Source: Marchantia polymorpha subsp. ruderalis
Taxonomy: Eukaryota; Streptophyta; Marchantiopsida; Marchantiales; Marchantiaceae
Assembly: GCA_037833965.1 (NCBI GenBank)
Contig: AP031351.1
Location: forward strand, 7,700,501 to 7,764,500
DNA length: 64,000 bases
Direction of reading: 5' to 3'
The notes under the pieces are model-generated. The model made no database searches, was not told the origin of the DNA, and saw nothing but the letters and a program-made list of their open reading frames with translations. Both the position numbers and the translations under genes were made by a program. Of this stretch, positions 50,201 to 61,173 are shown piece by piece (the stretch's first letter is position 1; the number at the start of each line of letters is the position of its first letter).

Positions 50201-52192
50201 ATGGATAAGCGGCATGACGACGATGCTGGTCGCGCAGCAGCCCTGCCCCAGCAGCAGCGACTGCGTGCTCCGTTTGCCCCGTTCCAGGCTCCAAGCTTCC
50301 AGGGCCCTCGAGCTCTCGTGCTGGCGGAGCTCGGACGGCCGCCGCTGGGACTGCCATTCTCGTCGCCCGTGGGTGCTTTCCAGCAGCAGCAGCAGGCGAG
50401 CAGGCCCAATGATGCTCATGGAGCGAATCAGAACGAGAACGAGAACGAGAACCAGAGCTCGCAGGACAGGCTCGTGGAGACGAATTCGTCGCTCACGCCG
50501 CTCGACCTCCACCGGCCTCCGAATTCGAGGACTGGCACCAGCCTGCTCGAGTGCAGCGAGAGCACGTCGGGGATCACTCCGTGCAGCTGGGCGTCGCTGT
50601 ATTCTGCCTTCAAGGTGCCGAGTCTGAGCAGCTTCGAGGAAGAAGACGTGAAATCGCACTCGACTGCTCGAACCGTGCCTCTCGATGCGAGAATGCACGA
50701 TGTCGTCGACCACCGACGGGCCGATGGGATGGCCGGCCCCCCGAGGCCTGCGACGAGCGATGGCGAAGGCAACCAGAGGGTCCCCGTGCAGAATAGCGTC
50801 GCTGGATCCGGTGCTGGCGCATCTCCATCTCCGCCCAAGGCTCGTCACTCGTTTCCAGCTCAGTCTTCGCAGTTCTCGAATTCGTGGCAGGTGGGCGACA
50901 GCCACCGCCAGGCTCGAGGTGGCGGCGGTGGTGGTCTCGTGGGATCTGATCGAGGATCCGGTACAGCTTTCGGCGAGCGAGCCATGGGCCGGCGGGCGAC
51001 GACTTCAGGCCAGACCATTGATCGTGACAGCAATTCCCCCATTTACGCACCGCAGCCTTCGTACGCCAATGCCAGGGCGTCTGCCGGGGCTGATCGGGGC
51101 AAGAACAAGATGGCGGATTTGAGCGCCATGCCTGTCGAGCACGAACTCGATCGAATGCCGATGTTCCGAATCGCACCTACCATGGCCGGGCTTCCCATCG
51201 CAACAGGCTCCAGCTCGAGGAGAGAGCTCTTGTTGCCGCACCCCAGCCCGGGGCTGGGTTCACAATTGCACGAAGCCGTGAGCAACATGGGCATGGGTGC
51301 GATGCGTATGCCAGCAGCAGCAGCAGCAGCAGGAATGAACGAAATGGGCACCGGAGGCAAGCGCTGCGTCGTGAAAGAGGTGGCCCACTCAATTCAGGTT
51401 CAGGATCAGGATCAGGATCGTCCTCAGGCTATGGTGGGTGACTATGATCAGCCCCTTTGCGATTTGGCGACTCAGCGGGATAGTTTTAAGGCAGGGCGCC
51501 AAACTACGACAGCTGAAGCTTGCGCAGCAGCAGCCGAGAGGGCTGGGCAGAAGCAAAGTAGACTTCGGAATTTGAGCGATGTGGCGGATGAGCCCGGCAC
51601 ATCAGGATTCATCAAGCGCAGCCGTCAACATCCGCATTACAGTTCCTGGACATTCCAGGCCGAGAAATCGGACCGATTACGTCCTGATCAGCCGAGAGAG
51701 CAATCGACCGGCACCGGTGTGAGAACGGAATCGACTCAAAGCTGTAACTGGTTGCAACGCTGGCTCCCACCGAAATCCATCATTCTTGGTGCAAGTGCAG
51801 AGAGCCCCGCAGCAGCAGCAGCTGCAGCTGCTGCCAGATCTAGAGCCAGGCAGTGGGATGGTCCTGACGCCCATGGCAGAGGCAATGGCAATGGGAGTGG
51901 CATGGGCTCCACGCCAGCCGATATCAAGTCCAGCTGCAAATCAGCTGCTGATGCGAGCATGTGCGAGGAAAATGGTCGGGAATGGACGAGAATTCAAAAC
52001 CGGTTCATGGATTTCTCGTCCAGAGGTGGGCTGTTTAAACTGTCACCATTGTCTGCCCCGAGTGCTTCAGCCCTTGCTATGATGGGCTCCGCTAGCAGGA
52101 GCCTAGGACCGCCGTTGACCCACGGAAAAGCTTCGATCATGATGCGGCCTTCTGAGTCAAAGAAGGTCAAACATGTACAATTTGCCGAATGA
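50201..52192 (+). CDS. PCH1-like protein (phytochrome-associated, F-box At2g16365-like family)
   Basis: A single open frame of 663 codons from ATG 50201, without introns. Most of it is low-complexity (Gln, Ser, Ala, Gly, Asn runs) and presumably disordered. Three short C-terminal blocks, in the order known for PCH1/PCHL proteins of plants, support the call: a GFIKRSR block at residues 469-475 (family: RWVKRLK-like), NWLQRW at 516-521 (family: WIQRW-like) and ALAMMGSA near 624-631 (family: AMALMGKAM-like). The end is basic, KKVKHVQFAE. In Arabidopsis PCH1 binds active phytochrome B and stabilises photobodies in the nucleus. That role here is an inference by family. Alternatives are another disordered nuclear protein. 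The motifs are recalled, not searched. Confidence 0.6.
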   Translation: MDKRHDDDAGRAAALPQQQRLRAPFAPFQAPSFQGPRALVLAELGRPPLGLPFSSPVGAFQQQQQASRPNDAHGANQNENENENQSSQDRLVETNSSLTPLDLHRPPNSRTGTSLLECSESTSGITPCSWASLYSAFKVPSLSSFEEEDVKSHSTARTVPLDARMHDVVDHRRADGMAGPPRPATSDGEGNQRVPVQNSVAGSGAGASPSPPKARHSFPAQSSQFSNSWQVGDSHRQARGGGGGGLVGSDRGSGTAFGERAMGRRATTSGQTIDRDSNSPIYAPQPSYANARASAGADRGKNKMADLSAMPVEHELDRMPMFRIAPTMAGLPIATGSSSRRELLLPHPSPGLGSQLHEAVSNMGMGAMRMPAAAAAAGMNEMGTGGKRCVVKEVAHSIQVQDQDQDRPQAMVGDYDQPLCDLATQRDSFKAGRQTTTAEACAAAAERAGQKQSRLRNLSDVADEPGTSGFIKRSRQHPHYSSWTFQAEKSDRLRPDQPREQSTGTGVRTESTQSCNWLQRWLPPKSIILGASAESPAAAAAAAAARSRARQWDGPDAHGRGNGNGSGMGSTPADIKSSCKSAADASMCEENGREWTRIQNRFMDFSSRGGLFKLSPLSAPSASALAMMGSASRSLGPPLTHGKASIMMRPSESKKVKHVQFAE

Positions 52193-55100
52193 ACCTCATG
52201 AAAATTTTGCAAAATATTAGCTAGTCAACCCCCACCTCCGGATCCGGTCGTCATCATCTAATCCATCGCTCAATTGCCCCAAGATTCATCGTCCATAGAT
52301 TTTACTTCTGAGTTACTGGATGCATGCTTTCTTCTGAACCATTAGCACTCAACTAAAGAGCAGATTGTAACTGAATGTTGGAACTATTTAACAGAACTTC
52401 TGTACATGGATTCCACCGACCAGCGTTTCTACGACCAAGTGAAGGACAACTAGAGCAAAAGAGGAAAAAAAGCAAATATATCTATATATAAAAAAATTCT
52501 GGACTTGCACTTGAATGGCAGGCTACATTCGAGTACGAGTCTAGATCTCATAAATTTCAATCTCAAAATCAACTCTCTCTCTATAATGGCAGTCCTCTAA
52601 AGAAGATTCGTACAGTGAAGACCATTGATGCCGCAGTGGCGCATCTCTCTTGGCGAGATAATTTAGTACTACATCACAGCACTTGATCAGGGGAGTACTG
52701 CTTAACGACCCACCGAGAAGGATACTGCACCTTTTCGGCAAATGACTGCTGAAATCGTCCAAACTTTCTGTCAGCATCAATAGCACCACTTGGGCACTTA
52801 ATTCTACATGATACAATGTGGGCATTCACATGGATTGTTTGTATGATTTAGATCTTCTTCAGGTTAGGTAGCTGGTTTACTTGTTATGACATCTTTTTCC
52901 TTCTAACTCCATTGCAGTCGCTAGACTTTAAATGAGAATGCGAGTGCAATAGGGCCCTTCTAGATTCATTATCAGAATTCAAAAAGCAGAGGCGACACCG
53001 AGTCGCAGTTTGTGATGAGTATATAAAGTCTCAAGTTCCTGCTTTTCTATTCAAGGCAGCAGGAGGAGCTGAGTTGGCATTTCGTGGGGTGCTCCGAAAC
53101 TATCACTACAGGAGAACATTTTAATTGGATGCCACCGAAACATTTCCTGTTATTCTCTGAGTCATTTCTGGTCGGTATGGGAGACAGAAAAGTGTCGTCT
53201 CGCACGTTCTGATAAGAGAATGTGCGAGACGTATTTAAGACCTGTATGTTAGCATGAAGCAAGTCTCTACGCATTTCCTCCGGACATTCTCGTTATCAAG
53301 GTCGAAGAGATATTCGTTTGTAAATGAAGAATGTGGGGGCCACACAACGACTTACCTGATTCTGCGACCTGTGGTTTGAATCTCTTTCCTTTTCAATAGT
53401 TGAAATAATGTTTTCAACTCTAGGCGTGTAGCGAGCAGCTCCTTATCTTCGATACTTCGCAGTCAAATCTGATAAACAAGAATCAGAACTCAGAACAAGC
53501 TGTCGCTCGTACTTGTGGGTGTTACAAACTGATCGTAGCTTCGTCTGGATCGAACTTTCAAATTGTTTCCTGGTGGCAACCATTTTGGTTATTTCCTTAC
53601 GAACAGACGAGATGCAGGTATGCAGGAATCACGATTTAAAATCACTTCAATGTTTTCCAGATAGGCCAATGAATACTTCACGAATACTTTGGCTGGTTTA
53701 GCTAATCTTCCTCGTGTCTCAGCTTTAAAACGAAAGAGAAGGTAATCCGGACGACTGCCATACTGCCATACTGTAACCCTAATAAAATTTACAAAGTGTG
53801 TTGATCACTCCATAAAGGGATGTTGAAAAGAAAGTTAGTTTCGAGCAGTTGAAAGCGTACCGCTTCTCCTTCATCGACGACAGTAAGTGGAACCAAAGCA
53901 CCTTGCAAACTTCCTCAACGACAGTTTTTTGCTTCTCCTCTAACGCTGCCAATATTGCAACAGTTAGAAACAATGCTTACCTATCCAGAGTTAGAATCAA
54001 CTCTCGATATATGATTTCATACTGAGACTAACATGTATCTCTTCCTCTGGAACAATCCTTTTTCTCTGTATCCTCAAAGTAGCATCCAAGATGCCACTTT
54101 ATTGGGCACGGCACAACTATGTCTCCTCTAGAGGCCCTTTTGATAAATTTCCGAAAGTTCCACTTGATTTGTCGTCGGTACTAACCACAATAGCCTTGAC
54201 GCTGTTCCTTCTGACAATTGGATGACATGAGATGGGCAGTGAACAAGTAGGAGGAATGTAGAGATGGAAGACGAGAGAGAACGGACCGAAGTCGTATGAA
54301 CTACCTCTTCTTAAACTGCACTGGGTATTAACTCATCGTTCGATCCCACCAATAAGCTCAGGTGTTGATTTCATCTGGCGCTGTACTTTGTTCATTGGCC
54401 CTCATAAACGTCAAGCAACTTGTGAATTTGGTTCTAGACGGATCGATTTTTAAGATCTAGACTTGCTAGTATATTAGAAGAGGTGTTGATTGAATCTTAG
54501 CCTGTTCACAAGCAAGTCTGGTCCTCGAGACATGATGAAGAGAGTACACAGATACATAAATGGTATATTTCACTCACATCAAACTGCACCAGAGTCCCAA
54601 CATCAACAAATGTGCTGATGTAGAAGACTCTGGTCTTGAAAAAGAACTATTCTGATCATGGTAAAAGTGGTTTTGCAAAATAGGTTTGTCTTTTTCGTGA
54701 ATAAAATATTGATATCATTTATGAAGCAGACAGACTAAGATGCGCAGGTTACAACAAAGTTGGCAAGATTGTTCCAACGTGAACCTTACAAATATTCGTT
54801 TTCATGTTTGTGTGATGCTTTATGTGTCTTTTCTTAACATAAACTGATCAAAATATCATTTTATTATGATAAAAAATTAATAATTGAAATTTAATATGGA
54901 TTACAAATTAACATACATTCATAACTTGCAATTTTATTTTTTTTAAAAAATCATTTGAAATTTGACATCTAAATAAATTGTATTATAGTCATATGCATTT
55001 GAAATAGAGTACATGTCAAAAACTATTTTCATGAAGTAACTCTCGTCTTTAGTCAGATCGTTTTTTTTAATTATAAAAAATAGAGTCTAAAATTTATTTT

Positions 55101-58100
55101 TATCGATATTGATTAATAATGAAATTTTATTTATGAAACCAAGCTCATATCTGTATGAATTTCACAAGGTTGCAGGTGCTCGACGATACAACGCAAACAG
55201 TAAACGCAAAGCCTAAAAAATGATTTATTTGTTTTGTCTCAGTTACGCCTCGTCCACGCTAAAACGCCAGAGTTTTACTGAAAACTCTAAAGTATCATGA
55301 GATAATATTAGCTATATTATTTAGTGAAAGTCTAACTTGACCAACTGACATTGTTAAGCTAGTCAAAACATACCTGAATTTATCTATTCATTTCATAGCC
55401 TGGTGAAGGAGTGAGAAACCGTAAATATATTTTGCTCTGTTATACAAGTACTCCATCGTAACTAAAGTAGCACTGAGGGATATTATCTCTTTATGACAAT
55501 CTCGTGTAGAAGAAATCCACCCGTTAAACCGATTTCATTGACTCTCTTTTAAGACTTGAACTTTTAGAATGAAAGTGCTTGGACAAGTTTTATAATAGAT
55601 AAAATTCTTAGGATTCAATGTCTTCAGTTTATCCAATATTGGTATCACAACTCCATACTTAATTTTCGTTTTTAGAAATTGGTGAAATTAAGATATTTTT
55701 TGGTTTGTTTTCAAAATTTCAAAATTTTATTGACTGAGTAAAATATTACTTCTACTTAAATTAACATTTTGGATTAGAATGTTCATAAAGCTTTGAAATC
55801 TTACTTTGATCGATTTAAAGTATCTCAAACTTGTTTCACTTGTTACAACAGAATATAATATCAATATCATTAATCCTTCATTCAAACTGAAAGTTATCCG
55901 AAGAAGGTTTTGCATGTTTTATTCATAATAAGTTAGAATTGATCTTACAGGATTATCGGATTTGAGTTATACCGTCAAGAAGACCTAGCTTCATTGTCAA
56001 ACCAATTACAACCAACTTTGCATAATTGGAGATACTATGTGTCATGGTTGCGTCCTCATAAATAAGATGGACGTCTCTTATACTTATAAAGAGATGTCAA
56101 GAATCCGATGAAATGTAAGATAAATTCAACTACGTTTGTCATTAAGACCTATAGACTACTAAATTTTTAGTATTTTCGAATTTAGTTGCAATTATGATAA
56201 TATGAGTGATACGAACCAAAGCCCGCAGGTGCCACATTATCTAAAACCTGGTATCACAACTCCAACTAAAGATCAGCTGAGAAAATGTTGATACTTGCGA
56301 TCATTATTCGTTTGGACAAACACTGCTATCTCACTGTAGTAACACAAGCGAATGCCGCCGTTACTTCCTCGTGCTCAAGCTTCAAGACATGATTGATTAT
56401 TTACAGTGAGGTTCAAGTGGGAATTACTTGACGGAGTGGTTTGTCTTGCACCTATCTTAATGTTATGTTTGATTAGTTTGGGTAAGTGCATCTTGCATCT
56501 CTGGAAAAACGCAAAGTTTCTCGATTTTTTGGCATGAACCCAGTAAATAGAGTGCTGAGTATTACAAATGGAGAAAACCTGTAAAAACGAACGTCTTGGA
56601 GATTTGCATCGACCTGGTTACATTTCAGTTCTGTATGTAGTTGGTGCAACGGGATCAGATAAACTTACCAATCGCCTCAAGAACTGTTGCTCTGCAATGT
56701 GGGATCAAATCTTGGCATGAAGGTCATCCTGTAGACGGGAAAAAAAGCCACCGTTGTATACTGTGTCTTATGAGTGTAGCTATGGGTGTTCGGTTAATGG
56801 AAAACCTGTAAAAGAGACCAAATTTTAGCTGATTAATGTATAGTTCCATGAGGAAATTCAAAATCGAAATTTGAAGAACGTCAATGTCGGGTGAAATTCC
56901 AGGGTTGAAGAATAAGAAGAAATAAGGAATCAAAGAAAAGCAATGCTAACAGAATTCAAAACAATTTCACACAAAATCTCCAGAATTACATTATTTTGCT
57001 TGCATGTAACATTCATAAATCAGAAAATAGTCATGATTAAATTAAGAGATATCTAAAATTTCCAGATAAGTGTTTACTGACTCAAAATATGTGAAAAAGA
57101 GAGTGGTATCTTTAAATGACGAAGCTGATCAATAACACCCATTCATTATGAACTGCATGGGATAGGTGCGTTTCACTTACTTTGTTCACCATCGCCATCG
57201 ATGGCAATGAAAGGAACGTGCAAAAATGCAGCAACACCGAGTTAACTTTACGTTCTTTTCACAGATTGCTGCACTTCAGACGTATTGGAGGTAGCCAGGG
57301 CTAGGTTCCGACTCTTGATACATAACTAGTCTCCAGCTCCGTCCTTGCTACTCGATTCCATCGCATCATTTTAATATTCGAACCATTCTGTCTCGATGTT
57401 GATGCCGTCGATGCCCAAGTCTCTCATCACTGACTGAACTCAAAGCCGAAGGTGTCACAATGCAGGTGAGATATTGTGGCGATCATATGCATCGTCTAAT
57501 TGAACGAACTGATGAGGTGCATGAAATCCCGACTTCGATAGGAATTATCATTCGAATTTATCATACCTGAAACTCAGAACTGTGGTAGTTGTTAGCGGCA
57601 GAGAGATGGGAAACGAAAGTTCAGTCGCTTGCAATCACAATTATCGATCAAACTACTGATTGAGACTGACGGGACCAAAGCTGATCTCAACATCAGGCAA
57701 CTCCCTAAGAACTCGTCCAGGCAGCATGCTACCTGAGAAAAGCATGGACCCGAGACATTTGGCCGGATATCCGATGAGCTGCTGTGGTCTCATTCCACCT
57801 GATTGTAGTAGATGTCGAATTCCCCACTTCCAGGTCAAATGATATGTGGATCCCTGCGATCTCATATCACATGCTGAGCGTATGGCAAGTGAACGGGCCG
57901 ACTCTTCTTTCACGACTTGTAAGTAGGCCGACACAGAGGACCACAGAGGACCACGACAGTCACCGATGAATCTCTCTCAGCAGCCCGCCGATTACAATCG
58001 TAGTCTTGCGTTCCGGGGCTGCTCCTCGCATGACACAAAAGTGCATACTTTCCTCAAACCTCGGATGACTTTGGACCGACAGTTGATGATCTACATAACC

Positions 58101-58974
58101 TGCGAACACGCTGTGCTATGTCATGGCAAGGAAGCAAATATTGCAGGGACCCAGTCATGCTCGTGCACATGCAGCCCTGAGGCCCTTGAGGGAATCGACA
58201 AGGTAGAAGAGTATATATAGCGGGAGAAAATCGGTCGTTCTGGATCCCACGTATGGTGGCTGCACAGCGTGCTATACCAATCAGTCAGTCAAGAATCAAG
58301 CGGAGGAAAACAATAATGTGCTCGTAGTGGACAACTGTTAAGCTGATCTGAATACATTGTCCGATCAAAAATCGAATAGGAGAAGAAGGACCGAAAAGTT
58401 CGGGTGGTGATGCATGCCTCGGTGGAGGATCTTCCAGCGATTGAGATGCTCGCTGTCTAGATCTGTCCCAGATCCTGCAAGTACCGGATGGTACCTTGTG
58501 AATGGTACCTTGAAATAATGAAGCACGGCATGCGCATATGCGTCTAGCTCCAGGCAAGAAGACCCATCCATGGCAGAGCCTAGCATAAGGGAAAGGATCA
58601 TTGTTCGCAGTACCACTGCGAACTGCCCGGGACTGTCGATCTTGCTCTGATAACAAGTGTGGATACTTCTAGCAGTGGGTTTGAGCTTCACCTTGGGACC
58701 TCAAATATTATACAGAGATATGTATCTCAACCCGTACGTACCTTCTGCCCCGCATGGATCCCCTCAGCTGGTCAGGTCAACCTTGTCAATAACAGCTGTA
58801 CGAGGTACCCTTGGCAGGCACGGAGCGAAAATGTTTCCATACGAAATATTTGAAGCACGTGTGGACGCAATGAGGGCTGGCAGTCAGCCGAGCTTACCTC
58901 AAAGATATTCGACTTTCCTGCTTAAAAGAAGCACCCAGTTAGAGGTCGAGCCCTGAGAAGAGCAATTTTGAGTC
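52193..58974. other. Long intergenic stretch, largely AT-rich
   Basis: 52193-52500 is probably the 3' untranslated part of the preceding gene. Beyond that, 54700-57100 is very AT-rich with only short open frames. Pieces near 57650-58220 and 58285-58690 have open frames of 80-120 codons on one or both strands without recognisable motifs. A TATATATAG at about 58210 is not followed by a gene. I see nothing defensible. Confidence 0.55.
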
Positions 58975-58983
58975 TATATATAG
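58975..58983 (+). promoter_or_regulatory. Candidate TATA box upstream of the LRR gene
   Basis: TATATATAG about 0.9 kb before the LRR start codon. A CT-rich tract typical of plant leaders lies between them. The implied leader is long, and an intron within it is possible. This is a candidate only. Confidence 0.3.
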
Positions 58984-59267
58984 TCCCAAAGGGTGAGCGT
59001 CCAGGCCGATAGTATGTTCCTGTTTCCAGTCTTCCTAAATAAGTTTCTCAACCTTTTCTCAACTTGTGCTCGGCAGCAGTCAATACAAAATACTGTGATC
59101 CACTGTTTCGGGCCCCTCGCCTTCTCTCAGGTGCACGGAAGAGGACAGGCTCTTCTCTATTGAGCTTAAACCGTCGAGTTTGACGCCCCCATACTCTAGT
59201 TCTCTGTCTGCCTCTGCTGGCTTGTTCCAGTGAAGCCAGGTCTGAGTCAACGATCGTCCTGTGAACT

Positions 59268-59335
59268 GCTCCCTCCCTCCCTCCCTCCATTCCTCCATCC
59301 CTCGTCTCCCCTCCTCCCTCCCTTCTCGCCTCGCT
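59268..59335. repeat. CT-rich low-complexity tract in the putative leader
   Basis: Repeated CCCT/CTCC units (CCTCCCTCCCTCC and related). Pyrimidine-rich tracts like this are common just downstream of plant transcription starts. Its reverse strand produces spurious Gly/Glu/Arg open frames. Confidence 0.7.
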
Positions 59336-59874
59336 CCTGTCACTAGAACTGTCACAGCGCAGAAGCACCTGAAAGACAGAGAGCTTGGCTAAGGAGCCCA
59401 GCAAAGAAAGAGAGAGAGTTCCTTAATCCTGCTGCCCCTCGAGCCTTTCGATCATCGACTGAAAGGCTTGACCTTTCGGCGCAGGCAGGAACGAACTCTC
59501 AGATCGATATCGTTGCCGATTTAGCTCATCGCTCTAGTTCCAGCTAGGCCGATGCAAAAGTCACTCGATCGTCTCGATTATGTGCAGGAGCTCTGAGCAA
59601 CCATGTAGACCCTCTCCATTTTCAACTCTGCCTGTCTCCATCGGCCTCTAGTGCGTCCATCGCTGAATTCATCCTGCCTGGGCTGGGTCGAGTCGGCCGT
59701 CGAACTGATCGTGAAACTCGTCGATCAGACCAGGCCCAGAGAGTTAGTGCTCTTTCTGCGCGGACCTAGCGACCGTGGCTGCGCGTTGCCCACGGGGAGG
59801 GCTTTGGAAATTGAGCTGAGATTGATTGAGGTCGAGCCTGAGATCGAGCACGGTGGGGGAGACGGGGTCGTAGA

Positions 59875-61173
59875 ATGGCATCTAGCTCGAAGTCGCCTTC
59901 GAATACCGACGGGAAGAATGAATTGTGCCAGCTGCTGCAATGGACTGCGGATAATTACAGCAAGAACGCCAAGCTCGGATTCCAGGCGCCCATAATTCAG
60001 GAGCTAGAACGTCAAACATGTATCAGGATCTCGCACATCGCAGACGATGGGCTTGCCATCCTGGGAAGGGTTCTCCAACAACATGCGTGTCCGAATTTGA
60101 AATCCGTGGTCATCATAGAATGTAGGCTGGAGAAAATGGGGATAGTGGAGTTCTGCCGAGCCCTGGCCGTGGGCAACCTGTCGGGCTTGGAGGCCCTGAG
60201 CGTGCAGGACAACCGCATGGGGGATATGGAGCTGATCGCCATCGCCGGTGCTCTGGGATCCGGCAAGTGTTTTACTCTGAAGCGCCTGTATTTAGGAAGC
60301 GACCGGGACATCTTTCAGACCGAAGGAGCCCAGTCAATGGCAGAGGTGCTGGAGTCGGGCCATCTGCCGCTTTTGGAGGATTTGAGTGTTCGCGGAGTCG
60401 AGGAGGAGGATGGCATGCTCGCCATCTTCCGAGCCTTGGAAGCTCGCAAAGTCGCAGGTCTGAAAAGCTTGGACTTCCAGGGATGCGCGATCAGGTTAGG
60501 GGCGGTGAGCGTTCTGGCTCGAGCTCTGCAGTTCTCGCCTCATTTCTGCGGTCTGATCAAGCTCGATCTATCAGGATGTAGGACCATGGGGGACGACGAG
60601 GTGATCGCGCTCTCGCAAGCCTTGAGGTCCAGAAACATGGTCCATCTGTGGTGCCTGGGCTTGGCCAACTTGACGATGGGCGAGAGAGGATTCCTCGAGA
60701 TCGCTTCATTGCTGAAAGCAGGACATCTGCCGGGCCTGCAATACCTGTACGCCACCGATTGCGACAACACGGAAACGAGCGCGAGGGCACTGATCGAGGC
60801 TTACTGCGAGAACACATCGCTGGTGGTCGACATGACCGTGGATTGGCCGAGCTGGACCTTCCACAACGACGCTCACGACCTTATGGTGCGGAACGAGGCT
60901 TTGCTCGAGCAGCAGCACACCATCGCCTGCGGCAAAGACCTCCACCGTGCCCGGGACCGCGATCGCAGCGTGGACACGAGTCTGGTCGAGTTCGACGAGC
61001 ATCGGTCTCGACCGTCGTCCTCTGTGCTGTTCCTGATCAAAAAATTTAGAGTCTCGCGGTGGAAGATATCGCAGATGCTATCGTCGATCAAAAAATGTTT
61101 GGGTAGAAAAAGGTCCAAAATTCTCTTCCGCATTGCGTCTCTGAGCTCGAGAACACGAAACCGAAAAACGTGA
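59875..61173 (+). CDS. Leucine-rich-repeat protein, ribonuclease-inhibitor-like
   Basis: 432 codons from ATG 59875 (MASSSKSPSN), no intron. From about residue 60 to 310 there are about eight LRRs of 27-30 residues, with strands such as LKSVVIIECRL, LEALSVQDNRM, LKRLYLGSD, LEDLSVRGV, LKSLDFQGC, LIKLDLSGC, LWCLGLANL and LQYLYATDC, each followed by a helix ending in repeats like EIASLLKAGHLPG. This is the RNI/NLRC type of horseshoe and serves for protein binding. There is no signal peptide, nucleotide-binding or F-box motif. The last 60 residues are strongly basic (IKKCLGRKRSKILFRIASL). Soluble and intracellular is the likely setting; the partner is unknown. An open frame overlapping the start (59651-59995, no ATG) is considered leader sequence. 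Confidence 0.75.
   Translation: MASSSKSPSNTDGKNELCQLLQWTADNYSKNAKLGFQAPIIQELERQTCIRISHIADDGLAILGRVLQQHACPNLKSVVIIECRLEKMGIVEFCRALAVGNLSGLEALSVQDNRMGDMELIAIAGALGSGKCFTLKRLYLGSDRDIFQTEGAQSMAEVLESGHLPLLEDLSVRGVEEEDGMLAIFRALEARKVAGLKSLDFQGCAIRLGAVSVLARALQFSPHFCGLIKLDLSGCRTMGDDEVIALSQALRSRNMVHLWCLGLANLTMGERGFLEIASLLKAGHLPGLQYLYATDCDNTETSARALIEAYCENTSLVVDMTVDWPSWTFHNDAHDLMVRNEALLEQQHTIACGKDLHRARDRDRSVDTSLVEFDEHRSRPSSSVLFLIKKFRVSRWKISQMLSSIKKCLGRKRSKILFRIASLSSRTRNRKT

Noticed and set aside
54330-54355. GTTCGATCCC resembling a tRNA T-arm
   Set aside because: The flanking bases do not form the 5-bp stem and no acceptor, D or anticodon arm is found around it.
59268-59335. CT-rich tract as a retroelement polypurine tract
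   Set aside because: No LTR or pol sequence is nearby; it fits a plant leader tract better.
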